Assembly (NCBI GenBank): GCA_036345935.2
Contig: JADWOT020000004.1
Span: forward strand, 4,622,168-4,686,167
DNA: 64,000 nt
Direction of reading: 5' to 3'
DNA from: Taenia hydatigena
Taxonomy: Eukaryota > Platyhelminthes > Cestoda > Cyclophyllidea > Taeniidae
In this document: piece by piece, positions 25,892-38,746 of the stretch
How the letters are laid out: each line of letters begins with the position of its first letter
Position numbering within the stretch: position 1 is the stretch's first letter
Made by a program: the position numbers and the translations under genes
The notes under the pieces: generated by a model
Databases searched by the model: none
What the model saw: the letters and a program-made list of their open reading frames with translations, nothing else
What the model was told of the DNA's origin: nothing

Positions 25892-27060
25892 GCAAGAGGC
25901 AAATCACGGCAATTTTTTGCGTTCGACAAATTATTGCTGCAAAATAATCTTCCTTGTTGCCACTACACAATGCTCAGCAGCCCATAGAACATGCCAGCAT
26001 CCCTCACATCAGTTCTGATCGACTGTCAGGAAGGCGAGTGTTGACACTGCAGGGAGTTCCATTTTGCTAAGGTGATGCTACATTCATCGAACTGCACTTT
26101 CTTCACCCGTCCCTTCTTCTCCTCACTCTCATCTCCAACCTTTGCAGCTGCTGTGTTCACTGGTACAACACGCGATGCGCGCCATAGAATGCCATGAAGA
26201 AATGTTTTGGTGTACTCCTCCCTTCCAGAAATAACTCCTTTTTGACTCGAAAGCTAAAATTCTCTGCCAAAGATGCCTTCTTAAACACAGGAGAAATTCG
26301 ATAAACGAATAAAGTAAGAATATTTAATACATTTTAAGAGTACAATAATTTTTGTTTCTCGAATCAAGATGATATTATCTGCTTTGCATTCAGAGCATTC
26401 CAGTCGCCATAGATTGCAGGTAGGAGTGCGATTTCTGTGAAGCAAGAGGGAGGCTTACAGGTGGTAAAAGGAGAGTGTCTCTCGATGCCAACAATGCTGC
26501 AGAGTGTGTACTGCGTCCAAAAGAAGAACGCAAGAAAAATTGCAGCTTTGCATGCAAACACTCGCGACTGTCCCCCATGATTCGCAATTTCAGGAATAAT
26601 GTCTCTCGAGATGGCGAGTTAGTACACAAATTCAGGCTGATTTACCCACTTCAGCTGCACTGCAAGGATCATCACCTTTGGGGTAAGGAGTTGGTCTGCC
26701 CGACAAACGTTCTGTCACCTAGTGACTGACTTGTCCACACCACACTACTCTGTTTTAACCACTAATCTACGACTTGGTAAGGGCGCCTCATCGATCAAAT
26801 ACATGACTGAGGTTTGTGCACTAATGACTGAAAGGCAACCACCCGCTATCACAGAAATCCCTTGGTCCTAACCCATTCGTTCAAAGGATTTTAAGGCGCC
26901 GCATCTTTCACAATGCTTTGTTAATCATGACTGCCGGGTTCGGTTTCGGTCACATAGGTGTTCACATTATCTAAATCGCGTGGCCTGATCTCCAAGCCAT
27001 GCCCACAGCCCCGTCCCCTCCGTCCATTAAATATATGCATGCATTCTGATCTGATATTTT
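25892..27060 (-). repeat. Unclassified long repeat, copy D (outer tip of IR2 left arm)
   Basis: This is the reverse complement of about 60540-61697 and also of 42765-43990 in the IR2 spacer. It starts within a base or two of the end of the IR1 right arm, so the element is truncated there. It keeps a 60-bp segment (26205-26270) that is present in the spacer copy but missing from the copy near 61.35 kb. Confidence 0.8.
26925..27030 (-). repeat. TA-adjacent short repeat S1
   Basis: On the minus strand this carries a TA-rich run followed by a GGCATGGCTTGGAGATCAGG core and an ACCNNANGTGACC segment. Related copies are at 27285-27390 (plus), 42765-42895 (plus), 60240-60345 (minus) and 60590-60715 (plus). 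The TGGCTCAGCGG version in the 27.3-kb copy resembles a tRNA-type A box, but no B box was found, so a SINE origin is only a possibility. Confidence 0.4.
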
Positions 27061-27284
27061 GTCCTCTTTTGCCCTTAAGGGAGTCTTGAAACTCTATAGT
27101 TTTACTCATTGTGTAAATCTATGTCACTTCAGATGCATTCTTGGTGCGAGAGGCCGGGAGGAAGTTAGAACTTCATGTGTGATAAGCGCCGAATTTACAA
27201 AAGCTGACTCTAGCGTCCCGAGGCTCCCTCGAAGGCAATAGAAGGCAGAATAATAGGGTAGAATATGTATATATATTCAACAAG

Positions 27285-27390
27285 CAGAAGGAAATAAGCC
27301 GCTGGCATGGCTCAGCGGCCAGCCTACGCAGCTGGGCAAGATGGCCACCATTGTGACCCTGACCAAAACCAGTTGTACAAGCAAAAAAGT
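27285..27390 (+). repeat. TA-adjacent short repeat S1, second orientation
   Basis: This contains GCTGGCATGGCTCAGCGG, TGGCCACCATTGTGACC and an AAAACC segment, preceded by TATATATATT. It aligns at about 65% with the inverted copy about 260 bases to its left, giving a small inverted pair near the outer end of the arm. The same pair is present in the right arm at 60240-60715. Confidence 0.4.
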
Positions 27391-29274
27391 ACTCCGCCAA
27401 CAGTTCACTATTCAACTTCCAATTTGGTAACAAAACTACCAGCCTGCTCAAGGATAGGGCTTCAAGTGTCGTATGCATAGCAGCATATTTGGCCATAATT
27501 TTTTTTAACGCAGATGCTGATAGGTTTGCGAGATGTTTGGTCTCTTATTCAATTGTCTGCAAATTCTTTATCGACACATAAATTGTATAGTTTTATTTTT
27601 AACGATGAACTGCATTTGATTTTATATGCCTGCATAAGTTATTTATGCTAATGCTATAAAACAGAATTTGGCTTTTTATTGCTATTCAGTATTCCTAAAG
27701 TTAGAAAGGTATTCAATCAGCAGTTTTTCATCTGTCATGGAAGTTTCAAGGTCATTAGTCGTATTTAGTATATTGTCTGCGGATGTGGTGGGTACGTTGC
27801 GCGTTTTGTTTACGGCAGCATTCAGGCCAAGTAGGCTCTTTTGGTTGAAGAGTGAAAGAGAACCGTAAAATTTTAGGCTTTACTCGGCACCAACGATGGT
27901 TCAAACTTTAACGGCGACAAGAATGCCCTTGTCGGTGGTAGTGTATCTAATTAGCCCTGAGAGCTTACAAAAAGTGATGAATTTGAAGTGTGACCTCCCT
28001 ATTGTTCTCCACTGTGCGGTGATACAAGTGTGTTTAGGCTTATAATTTGGCACGCTCTATGCTGTGCTTTGACGAACTAGTCTTGTACCCTTTTCTCAAG
28101 GCCTTCTCCCAAATTCAGCGCGACAGCTGCATTTCTCCAAGGTGTTGCAACTATATTGTTGGAATCTGTCGTGCTAATTGGACGCGGACAAAGCTGCAGC
28201 ACTCCATAAAGGGATGCTTGAGTGTTTTTCTTTCATTGACGAACAGAATGTGGTCTTCCGCAGCTTTGGCAGGCGCGATCTGAATAAGCTTGGACCAAGG
28301 TCGTGAGAATTCTGCTTCGAAGGGATGTCAACTTGCAGTTTGCGCCGTCGTCACACTAAATGTCTATCTACTGGTTTGATCGACATGGCTTATTTAAGCC
28401 TCAGCTTGTTCCTGTAGATACAAGGATGTTATTCGAACCTAACGTTTGTTGGCGTAGCTGGGGGTGGATGCAAATATCGAATTCTGCTGCGAAAGTGATG
28501 ACGCCTGAATAAATGAATTAACGTGCCATCTATGTTCCATCCGGGCCTGCAGAGGACAGGTATTTCGTTGAGGCTGTGCCACCGCTGATGGGCGGTTTGG
28601 CAGTCAGCGTTCGCTGATGAGTTATTGCCAAAACTGTTGGAGGTCTGCAGAGTAGGATGCAAGCGGTGTTGTGCAGTCACCCCTGCGTCGTGACGTGGCA
28701 GGCAACAAGGGCAACGTCGGAGGGTGCAGTGATTGTGGATAGGTGGAGGAAGGAACCCGCCAATTCATAGGTGCGTATAAATGCACATTTGTGCGCATTT
28801 GAAAAGTCTCAATTTGCTGTTTGCCTGCTTTGATGAGGTGTGAGGCCTGACTGCAAAGTGCCGTCTTTTGTACCAGCTACAGACACTGCCTGTTGAATGT
28901 GAATTCAGCGCTGGTTCAGGACTCACTATGCCTCATCTTACTTTCCAGTTTTCCACATGTCCCACTTGTTTGATGTCATAAGTTGTCTTGTTGCTTTCAC
29001 TCGACATTGGTACACATTAAGCATTGGCAGTTCTGACTTGTGCTCATTGATGTCTAGTCATACCAATGACTGGACTTATCCATTTCGTGCACCTTGTTTG
29101 GTTTTCCGTCTTGAAGGATAGGTAGTGTGTGTTCGCCTATTACTTGTGCTGGCATTCTAGCCCAAACGGGAAAGATTGTATTTATCAGGATTCAATGAGC
29201 ATGCACGGGCTTTCAAAGCTTGATTGGGACAAGTTGCTTGTATTTATTGTCAAGTATGTTGAATTGGTTGTTAC

Positions 29275-30499
29275 CGGATTGAGTGCACTGGACGTTGATA
29301 GGTAAGATGGGGCAATCTGCGTCACACGAAGTGTGAGCATCTGCAGTGGACTGTAAGCATTGCCTTCAAATAAGTGTGCCTCATTCCAAGTTGGAACGGT
29401 AGCATGGGCGCTGTGCACACTTGTATTGAATGAGTATATGCTAATTGGTCTACTTGTGGTTAGGAAGCTTACTGCTGCTTTACGTCTTCGCATTGTTTTG
29501 GGGATTTGCGGAGGATCATGTTGTGGATTAGTGCGCACTTGAGGCGCATCCAGACTTTCCTCATTATTAAGTAATTTCGTTGGCTCCGTCTGCTGACGAT
29601 GCAACTTTGAGAGTATCTGGCTGTTTAGTGTTCCCTGCTTAAGACACTAAACTGTGCGAATTTATCATTATCGGAAAAAGCGTCCTGGGATGTTTGTCTC
29701 CGAAATACATGTGAATGCAGTGTTTGCTTGAAGCGTAATGTCACGGTGATGACTTCGAAGGCGAACCACTAATTACCCCAACTTGCTTGCCTTCCCTGCT
29801 GTAGCAATGTAGTAGTTCCAGAGCAGTCTCCCTCGCCCTTCCTTTTAGTCGTAGTAGTAATTAGCATTAATTCTAGGTGATTTGCCTCGGGTCGAATAGT
29901 TGGCTGACATGTGGTGGAGAGGGGCAAAAGTGCAGGATTGGCGTCTTCCATAGGTCAGCCGCATTAATGGTCTTGATGGCTGATAGTCGGTGGACGTTTT
30001 TGGAGGCACAGGTAAATGTGCACTGGCAAGCGTTAAGCTTCATCTGTTTCTTTACTAACGCCTAATTCATTTACCTGTTGTGTGAGTAAATTGAGTGGTA
30101 GAGGTTCGGATAGACAGACAGGCGAGGGTGAGGCAATATGGTTATTTCACTGTCCATGGACCTGCTCGCCTACTTACCTTCATCCGCTTCACTTCAGCGA
30201 TATGTGGCACTGGAACGTTTGTACGGTCCTGCCTGATGTGAGTGAGCTTGTTGAAATCGCTTCATCTTAGTTGGAACATCTGACTGTCAGGGATGCTATA
30301 ATTAGCACCTCCTTGACGCCATTGTCGCGAGTGTTTTTCGGACCATTACTTGATTTTGATTACATTATTGCTACAAGTAATGCTTTGGTTGGAAGTTGCT
30401 CATATTGGAAAGAAATGGGATACTTTACAATGTTCAGCTGCACTATGCGTGGTACACGTTCTGCTGCTTTAGGTCCACGTGCACACGTACGCCCCATCT
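29275..30499. mobile_element. 1225-bp insertion present only in IR2 left arm
   Basis: In the right arm the sequence runs without a gap through GAATTGGTTATTACGCGTAA (reverse complement of about 58358-58377). In the left arm it is interrupted after GAATTGGTTGTTAC (ending 29274) and resumes with ATTACACGTAATAC (from 30500). The flanking GTTAC and ATTAC look like a 5-bp target duplication with one later change. The left end carries motif M1 (CGGATTGAGTGCACTGGACG). The two termini are not clear inverted repeats, though AGATGGGGC occurs about 30 bp inside the left end and, inverted, at the right end. No open frame exceeds about 140 residues and none has a transposase motif, so it is probably a non-autonomous element. 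Precise loss from the right arm is the alternative. Confidence 0.65.
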
Positions 30500-33400
30500 A
30501 TTACACGTAATACGCATAGTCTGATTGCTGTCATGCGCGTGTCTCATGCAGCGGAAGGGTGCACTGGGTATCGAGGGGGGAGAGGGGGTGCCACCGACAT
30601 AGATATGCCCAAGTTTTAGTGCATATGGGCATTAACCTTGTGTTTGAGCGCTAGACGATATTGAGCATTATTTTTGTTGATTTTACTCATTTCTGCAATT
30701 TTCTCGTGAAGCTAATGCTTATGGGAGAAGTTTAAAGGCGGCTGACTGGCGAGGTGGGATCTCTTGTCTTCTGTTATCTTGCAAAGAGTAGACGTCAGTC
30801 CATTAAGAGGCTCCTGATGAGACGTTAGGATTTTCGCGTTTCGGATTCATCTATAACGTGTAAAGTCAAGTAAGTTGGCTGTTTTTCTCGAAAGGCATGT
30901 CCACGAGTGTGGACGCCTTCCTTCACAAGAAACTCGTTTCATCACCGCACCTCGTTGTGTATGGGCGCTGCCGCTGTTCTGTGGCGTTCTTAATCAATGA
31001 ATTCTACTTAGGGCATAACGTGAGCTAGCGCCTGCCACTTCACGTGATACTGCTGTATCATGATTCCTTTGACAAATTTGGAACCAGCACCTCATTTTAG
31101 ACCTCATTTTATTTTGTATTTACTGCGATTTCTCTTAGTCCGTGTTTGTTGTCATGGTTTCGCAGGTTCAAACGCCAATAGTGCGGATCAGTGCAGACGT
31201 GAGATCCACTGGCCAAAGCGGGTTACAACGGCGACCTGTCGGTGTGGATCCTAATGATCATGCGTTGATGGGGAAAGGAGGCAATAGACTGGTCAACCGT
31301 GTCTTTCGGTAGCACCCGAATGAAGAGCAGCTCAAAACTCTCAAAATTTCTAATCATCACCACTCCTGATGTCCATATCTCTCCTTTAATTTGTGATGAC
31401 GTCTCGACAATGCTGTGTCTTTCTGTACAGTTTCCATCAGTGGTAAATTAAAAGCTGTTAATTATTTATTTGTGTTTCTTCGCAAACAAAGGCAAGTTAG
31501 GATTGGACGGGCTTGCGTAGGTGGTGATCAATATGCTTGTTGATTGGTGTGGGCGCGGTGTGTGTAAGCTGAGATGATACACTGTTACGTTTTGGGTAAG
31601 GCATCATCACCTGTGGCATAGGTGTTGAGCGCTTACCTGGCATGTAAGGCAAGAAGTTAGAGAACCGTCTTGTGAAGCAATTCAAAGTTGCCTTATGATT
31701 CTGCAGTCTGATGTGTCGATCTCTAGCTCTCCGGTCGTGCTTGGAATCGTCGAGCGCCTCTTCTATTATTTTATGGCTCATCAGTATGTCAGAAATGTCG
31801 CCTTAAGATGATTTATATTAATGATGAGAGTGCAGCTGCCGCATTTCGCTTTGAACTAATTATTAAATAGTGTGCATTAGTGCATAGGCTATGCAAATTA
31901 GGTGTTGGTTAGTTTGGGTTGAGTTGAATTAATCAAGCAAATGTACTGCGACAGAATGAGATGTTTTGCTAGTCAAAGCTTATTTTTGCTCGTATATATT
32001 TCCGTACTCCGAACTAATTCAACGCAAGAAATTGTCGCACTTTTGTTGGTGCGATTGGCATCATTTGAGAAATAAAAATAAATGCATTATTTCATCTCAC
32101 GCAAACACTTTTCATGTGATCTCTACCGCCCTCTGGGCATAAATGTTGCGCCTTAGCCTAAAGTGCAGAATTTGATGAATGTCGATGCTTAATGCTTGAA
32201 AGGATGCAAGACATGAGTGGTCGTGCTGTGTGAACTGCATGTTCTTGGCGCGCAGTGAGGCACTTGTGTGTCATCCACAGATGGGATCACGCTACTAACA
32301 CTGGGACAGCTACTGGCAAGGACACATGTTTTGCAGTTTGACACCTGATCCAGTCCAACATTTCCATCAAATGAAGAAGAGGTTGTCTACTCATTTTTGA
32401 TATCAATACTTATACAACGACGACTAACGGCAATGTGGCATGCTGTGTATTTACTACCATTTGGTCGTCGAGCTGATACGTAGTGTTTGGCGTTGATACG
32501 AGCAATCAAGTAAGTCTGTGATTTCATTTTCCATGACCTCATATTCGCAGCGAACGCAATTAAGTTTCACTCATGAAGAAGTCATCTTTTAAGATGGTTG
32601 AGAATAGAACCGTTTGGCAAATGGAAAAATGTCATTTTTGGTGGCAAAAGTGCACATTCCAAAGGCTATGTATTCATCCACGAACTTTAGCGTCAAGGAG
32701 ACGGGTTCACTTGTTGGCTATCACTTTCGAGTGCCCATAGGGAAATGCTCTGGTCATGCTTTTCCTTAAAGCGATTTCATAGTACACCTAGGTGATATTT
32801 CCCTCGTGGAGAGGTATATTCCGGAGCATGCTGCTGATTTGGACTTTGTGTTGTTCGGGTTCTAAGGGGCACGTGCAACTCCAGATCTAATACAGGGTCG
32901 ATTTCTGCTCTGCCCATTTAAGCGACTTTGGTCGTACCGTCCGGTTGCAAGGGCCTTGCATAAATCGTTAGAAATGTGGGGAAGATTTTAGAGGGGAATG
33001 AGCGTGATGATGCATTCACCCAGCGTACTGAATCCTGGCTCTAGCGACGCAGTCTTGTACCGCGTATTCTCATGAATGGCAGGGGAACAGAGAAGTGAGA
33101 GTATCCGTCATCGCTGTACCAGATCAGCAAAATGTGTGATAGAGGGGTGCAACCTAACGTAACCTATTTGTCACCTTCTTGATGGTGGTGCACACCAGCC
33201 ATCACCCCATAGCAAGGACGCCCACAATGGGAACGAGTCATCGCGCTTTGGATAGTACGTTTAAAAGCAAGGCGAGAGATAGACTGTCTTGTTGCACGCT
33301 GGTACGAGGAGCTGTAACGGTACGATTTTACAGTGCAGTGCGAAAGGGGAAATATGCATTGCACTATAGTCACCCTAGCCTGCAGACCAGTCACAGCAGA

Positions 33401-34865
33401 AACAGGTGGTGGTGGGGTGAAGTTGATGCTCCATTGTGGGGCGAGGGCATTAAGAATCACAAAGGAAATACGTAAGGCACGGATTGCGACACGGCTCTGG
33501 ACTACGAGAGATTCCTTGCATCCTCTGAAGAACCCACATTCAAAGAGGCGAATTCGTCCAGCATGACCTCTGGCCTGAGATGACTTCTAGATATAAGGGT
33601 GCAGTTTTACAGAGCTTAGTTCAGAGGCACTAAAGCTCCGTCGTAATTTTGTTTGGAGTCAGATGATATCAAGTCCCCGAAAAGTAGTAAAAATCGGTGC
33701 CTTTATTCAAGTCCAGAGAAGTTATTTTGTGTTAACCAGGGTATTTTGACGGCAGCTGCTAAGTTCTGAGTCAGATGAGAAGGGGTAATTCCTAAAAGGG
33801 ACGAGTACTCCAAAACATTTCGTCACAGTATCCTATAACACGCTTCTCATATTGTGTGGATGGAACCGGGCAGACGCACCAGTGCACATAAGAAGGAATA
33901 GTGCAGGAAGAGCAGTTGGTTGCATTATTTCTTCGTTATCGGTAATATGAGTCATCTGCGTGTAATTTTATCAAAGTTGTTCATGGGTATAGCCGCGTCC
34001 TTATAGGAGGCACTTCAAATTTATCCGCAATTCTAATGGTAGCGAAACAGCTAAGTTGGCTTTAGTGCCCTACTAGGCGGATCGGGTGCTTTCCGCAAAA
34101 TTTAGGACTACTTTGGTGTTGCGCAGACGAACTGACATCAGATATTGTGCCCCAAGCCATTTCTAGACACTGCTCAGCTTTTATTCCCTATGCAGACCTC
34201 TGACAATGCGTAGTGCTGCCTTCTCAACCCATAACTTGTCAATTTTGCGTGAGTCAATCTACGTTATTGTAAATTTTTGTGGCAACCTGCTCCGATTTCT
34301 CTGACCGCCTTCAAATTTCACTTAATGCAGTGGGGATGAAATTAAAAGGAATGTGGCGAGATAGGTGGGACATGGAAAAGACGTGGAAGCAGTATGCTTG
34401 TGCAACGAGTTGGAGCAACAGCAACGACCAGAGCATAGTCTTTAGTTGAGTCTCCCGGCTATGCGAGGAGAGGATTTCATTTCGATGTCTCATGCACTCT
34501 CCCTCTTTGCTGCATCACTAGGCGAGCTCACTACACCACAACCTATTCGCCTGCCTCCAACTCACCTACCCATACATCCACCCACTTGCCAGGCTCCATT
34601 TCCTCACCATTCCATTTACTTTCCACCATTACGCATCCTCCACCACTCTAGCGCATGCCAGTGTAAACAGATGTGCAATGCCCGCCAAGCATGGTGGCGG
34701 CCTGTGGTGCCACACAATGGAATGGAAATGAGGATGTCGTGCAGCGGGGAGGAGTGTTTGCAATCGTTAAGGTGAGGTGGATTGCAGTGCAGAGCAGACC
34801 GATAGGTAAGCAGGTAGGTAGGTGGAGCAAAAGGGGTGAACGAGAAAGTAAAGGAAGGATAGAGG

Positions 34866-34988
34866 ACCAGCAACACTGAGCATTCCCAGCCGATCACCCA
34901 TGCAAGTACTAACCCGACTCGACGTAGCTTACTTTCGTGATCGGACGAGAACCGGTATTTCCCACGCGGTATGGTCGCTGTTGATGGC
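34866..34988 (-). rRNA. 5S ribosomal RNA gene, IR2 left arm copy
   Basis: The minus strand reads as a 5S rRNA: GACCATACCGCGTGGGAA, CCGGTTCTCGTCCGATCACG, the box A region AAGTAAGCTACGTCGAGTCG, then GGGTTAGTACTTGCATGGG and TGATCGGCTGGGAATGCTC. The termini (GCCATCAAC and GTTGCTGGT) form the expected helix I with one mismatch. Length is about 123 nt, in line with the usual 120. Odd points are a missing T in the canonical AAGTTAAGC and GCATGGG in place of GGATGGG, so activity is not assured. It is an isolated gene rather than part of a tandem array in this window. This copy keeps the canonical TTAGTACTTG. Confidence 0.85.
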
Positions 34989-35820
34989 ATTGTTTTGCAC
35001 TACCTAGCCTCCTCCGTACTCCATCACTCACTCCCCATTATCACCCTCTCCTCCACTCCCTCAAATCATCCTTTCCCTTGTTATGCGTGCTAGCTATTAC
35101 TTCCCTTAATTCTTGACAATCACTCAGCGCCATTCGCATTATCCAAATTTTTTATGATATTAGTGCTGCCTATTGGACACAGGCACAGCTGTAGTACCCT
35201 TCGGAGGGGCACTTCGTTTTGCTTTCCTTCGTCAATGGACTGACGCGAATCGAACAAGCCTAGGCCGAGATGGTGTGGTGTCTCTTACGGTTGAGACATC
35301 GACACGCAACCTGCGCCACTGCCAGACTGTATCAATCTGCCTATGTGGCTGGTAAGATTTTTGAAGAATCTCACCTTGGTTGTGAATGTTTCTGCATGTC
35401 GCATTTGCTTCAACATGTACGTGAATGCTTCTTGGTTTGAAGATCACTTGCACGGGTGATGGATGGACGATTTCCTACGTGGACCACTTGTTCCTTTGGA
35501 TCTTTGTGCTGCTTTTACAAGACGCTGAGCGGTCGTCAGTCAGCACTGGTGTGTACTACACGCTGACAGCTCTAACCTTTTGCTCATTGAATCCTATTCA
35601 TTCTATTGACCGAAATCTTCCAACCTCAAAACGGACCATTTCACCTGATTTTGATTCCCTTTTAGAGAGTAATCAGTGTGCTTTCACCCCCTCTTTTTTT
35701 CTCAGCTTGGTGTGAAAAGGTCGTGTTTGGCGAGATTCGATGTGTGCATATGTGCTTTATTAGAATTATAACTAGGGCATCGTTAGCGTGTTTAGCTCAC
35801 AATATCCGGGAACCACTGCT

Positions 35821-35855
35821 ACCGGATTGAGCATACTGGATGTTGATAGGTAAGG
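35821..35855 (+). repeat. Short recurring motif M1, IR2 left arm copy
   Basis: The sequence is ACCGGATTGAGCATACTGGA followed by TGTTGATAGGTAAG. It matches the left end of the 29275-30499 insertion and the IR1 copies. The same motif is in the right arm at 50436-50471, so this copy predates the arms. Confidence 0.5.
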
Positions 35856-37473
35856 TACGGTGAAACTTAATTCTCACCACCCTGCACAACTACGGTCCTC
35901 TTGACATCTTGTAAATTTGGCACGGCACTATTCAAAACAAGGAGAACAGAGGTGTAAGGAAGGAATGGTCGCGAGACGAAGATCTCATAAATGTATTCAG
36001 GTGATATAACCTTCTAGGCTGCGCATGTACAATGAAATAGAATTTCAGCAGACACGCTTTGGACTAAATGACCTGGTGTGTAGCAAGTCAAGCGACATCA
36101 AGGCTAAACCACAAACCGACCGCATTAATCATGCGAGGTTTTCGGCGACTGTCTCGTAAACTCGGTGAGTGGGCTGCTTACGATCCACAAAGAACAGCTA
36201 CTCAGACCGACTAGTGGAGTCGATTTGTGGCAACTCATGCTCCATCTAGTGCTGATAGCGCTATTACTCCAAACACTGGGCTATCGTGAATTCTCCGACT
36301 GTTGGAGATAAGTGCATCCTTAGCAAAGGTCCTAGTTACGCGTATTTTAATGTCTCACATCCATGTCTGGTTAGTGGACATCTTGAACATCACGTCCTTG
36401 TCCATCTTATCCTCATCAGTTGAAATCCTGCCCCATAACTATCATTCATGTACCCCCACTCTTACGCGTTGGCAAATGGTCACCCTCATCAAAGTCATGT
36501 CCATCGCAAAAATCAACACCCATAATCCGCACCGAACTTATTCCATTCTGTGGCGCCCAAAGAACTTCACCAACTTCTACTCTGCGGCACATTAAGTGGC
36601 AGTCAGCACTGTGTGCATACATAGGCCATTTAAATATCGAAATTGCCACCAAGCCATACGATTCATCGCGGTTCAATTACGTCAATTTGCCCAACTCTAA
36701 TTGCCAAAACACCAATGCACTATTTATATTCGGAACTGCATCCGCAAAAGAGGCACAATAACGCAACATATTGTTTGCTTCAAATCTTGGACAAATCAAA
36801 TGACATTTGGGAGATCTCCAATAGCATACCGCATTTGTTAATTAACACTGGTGAGGTCAGGATATGGTTAAGCGCGGGTTGCACGTGAACTAGCCAGTCA
36901 GATATCTTGCCAGTCAGAGTGTAGACACAACTTCAGAAGAATGATAACATTGCAGTAACCAAAGTAGTTGATCAGTGATGGGTTTTGTGCCACCTCTACC
37001 AACCTACAACAGAAGTCTAAGCCACTAATATCCAGCAAAATAGGATGAAAAGGCAAATAATTATGCTGCAATGCACAAACCCTTCTCAGATGCTAAGGGC
37101 GCAACCTCCGAAACTTGATTACGACTATATGTCTACACTTAACTACTTTACAGATATATCCTACTTTAAGTATGTCAACATTCCCACGATTTGTAGAGCG
37201 TTGGCAATCGTAGTGCTTGCAAAAGATGGACGCCTAAGTTCCACTCCATTTTCGCTCCCTTCTAGAGAGGCATGCAAATACCTAAGACAGAGATCACTCA
37301 TTCTCTTGGGCAACAGCGAAGAAGACACTGATTATATTAGAGTTATCTGCAACATAAAATGACTTGGCACTCAAAGCTGGAAAGAAAGTGGACGCAGTGG
37401 GATAAGGATGAGACGTGCTCGACGCCAACGACGTCAGAACAAATGCAACCAGTCCAGGCGGTGATTGCTAGGC

Positions 37474-38709
37474 TCAATTCCACAACACGCATTTCGGCAG
37501 AGTTCTGTCTTTAGGATCTTTCAACACCAATGTCGGCAGCACTTTTTTGCATGTAGGCTTTTTGACGCATTGTTTGCGGAAACAGAAGTATCCCTTCGGG
37601 CATTTGCTGCAACTGGCTCCATATGTATACGGCAGTCTTCCATGGTAGTTCCCCCTAAAAGGATTCACTACATCTGTCACAATCGCACAAACCAAAGATG
37701 TGCTGTTCCAACAGCTGAACAGTCATCCACTCAGTCTGTCAGTCAGCAAATCCAGCAATCTTCTTTAAAGAAAATCACACTTACGCAGGCTTGTATTGAC
37801 ACACTGTAAAGTATTGTGGATTTCTCCACTCAGGCCGCATGTAATTGCATTGTCGCATGGCGCAACCCACCAGATTTGAAGTCGCCCAAACCATCTGGTT
37901 ATGCACAGAGAAAGCATGACGAGCTATGCTACTTAGTGCTTTGCCACATAATACCATGTACTTTACTTCTACCCATTTGCTCCCACCCCCTGTATTAACA
38001 TGCAAGTATTCATTTAATACTTGGGAAAAATGACTACAAAACACCCCGAATGGCATCTATGCGCTGCGTCCAACTAGCAGCGTGCACATGCCGCTCTCTC
38101 ACCTGTGTGTAATGGCCACACACGTAGCTACAGGAGTTGTTGAAGTAGCTGTAATACTTGTATTCGTCCCTCCAGCCACAAGCGGCTTCGGTGATAGCTG
38201 GCTTGAAACCACCGACAGCTGCTATATTCTGGCCAAGTCCCTTGTACTGTGGATATTGCGTCCAATCGGGATGCTCGAATCTGCATCGACTGGCCCAATA
38301 ATCTGCTAGTAGTTCCAGTTCATTCGAGTACTCCTGGATAAGTAGAAACGAACGTTATCAAATGTTGCTAAGTGTACTATTACGTGGGGTAACATGAAGT
38401 GCGGACAAGTGTGCTGCTAACTACGGCCATGAGGAGAAGGTACGCACCATTAGTAGCATATCGCTGGCAGGCGGGTGCACCTTTTCTCGAACTTCCAAAT
38501 GAGCCTCTAGCATTTGGGCCTGTTCTACATCTGTGGACACCTGATGCGATGCAGCAGATAGGAGAGTAATCAGGCTGATGACTATCACAAAGAGACCTGG
38601 CAAGCAAAAATTATGCAGAGTCACTACTTTGCTTGTGCAGATCAACATTTATGTGAGAGATTGGCATTCACTCTGTAATTGTCAACTCACCGTTCCTTGG
38701 GCATATCAT
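37474..38709 (-). CDS. CAP-superfamily (SCP/TAPS, venom-allergen-like) secreted protein, IR2 left arm copy
   Basis: Five exons on the minus strand: 38691-38709, 38448-38596, 38103-38333, 37785-37894 and 37474-37654, all with GT-AG introns, giving 229 residues. Residues 8-22 form a hydrophobic signal peptide (FVIVISLITLL). The CAP domain follows: LEVRE (40-44) and PPASDML (48-54), FEHPD with His77, GLGQNIAA (88-95), WRDE with Glu113, CGHYTQMVW (128-136) with His130, then VCQYKPAGNY (164-173). A cysteine-rich tail (SCSKCPKGYFC) runs to the end. The conserved Glu of the CAP tetrad is Gln91 here. CAP proteins of parasitic helminths are secreted and thought to act at the host interface, but a precise role is not known. 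Compared with the right-arm copy it has Ala21, Lys45, His47, Thr138, Tyr161 and Thr221. No break was found, so both copies appear intact. Confidence 0.9.
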
Positions 38710-38746
38710 CTTGGCAAGTGGACTAGGAGGGCAAGAAACTCCCACC

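Noticed and set aside
27285..27390. tRNA gene suggested by TGGCTCAGCGG
   Set aside because: No matching T-arm or B box, and the sequence does not fold into a cloverleaf by eye.
33333..33566. Basic 77-residue frame conserved between arms
   Set aside because: Nucleotide identity of the arms is equally high outside the frame, so conservation is not evidence of coding.
35821..35855. Motif ending in GATAGGTAAG as a spliced-leader RNA donor or snRNA
   Set aside because: No Sm site or snRNA-like downstream structure was seen, and one copy is the exact end of an insertion.
37045..37362. 105-residue frame convergent with the left-arm CAP gene
   Set aside because: The right-arm counterpart is frameshifted about 80 residues in. 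No splice or promoter context was found.
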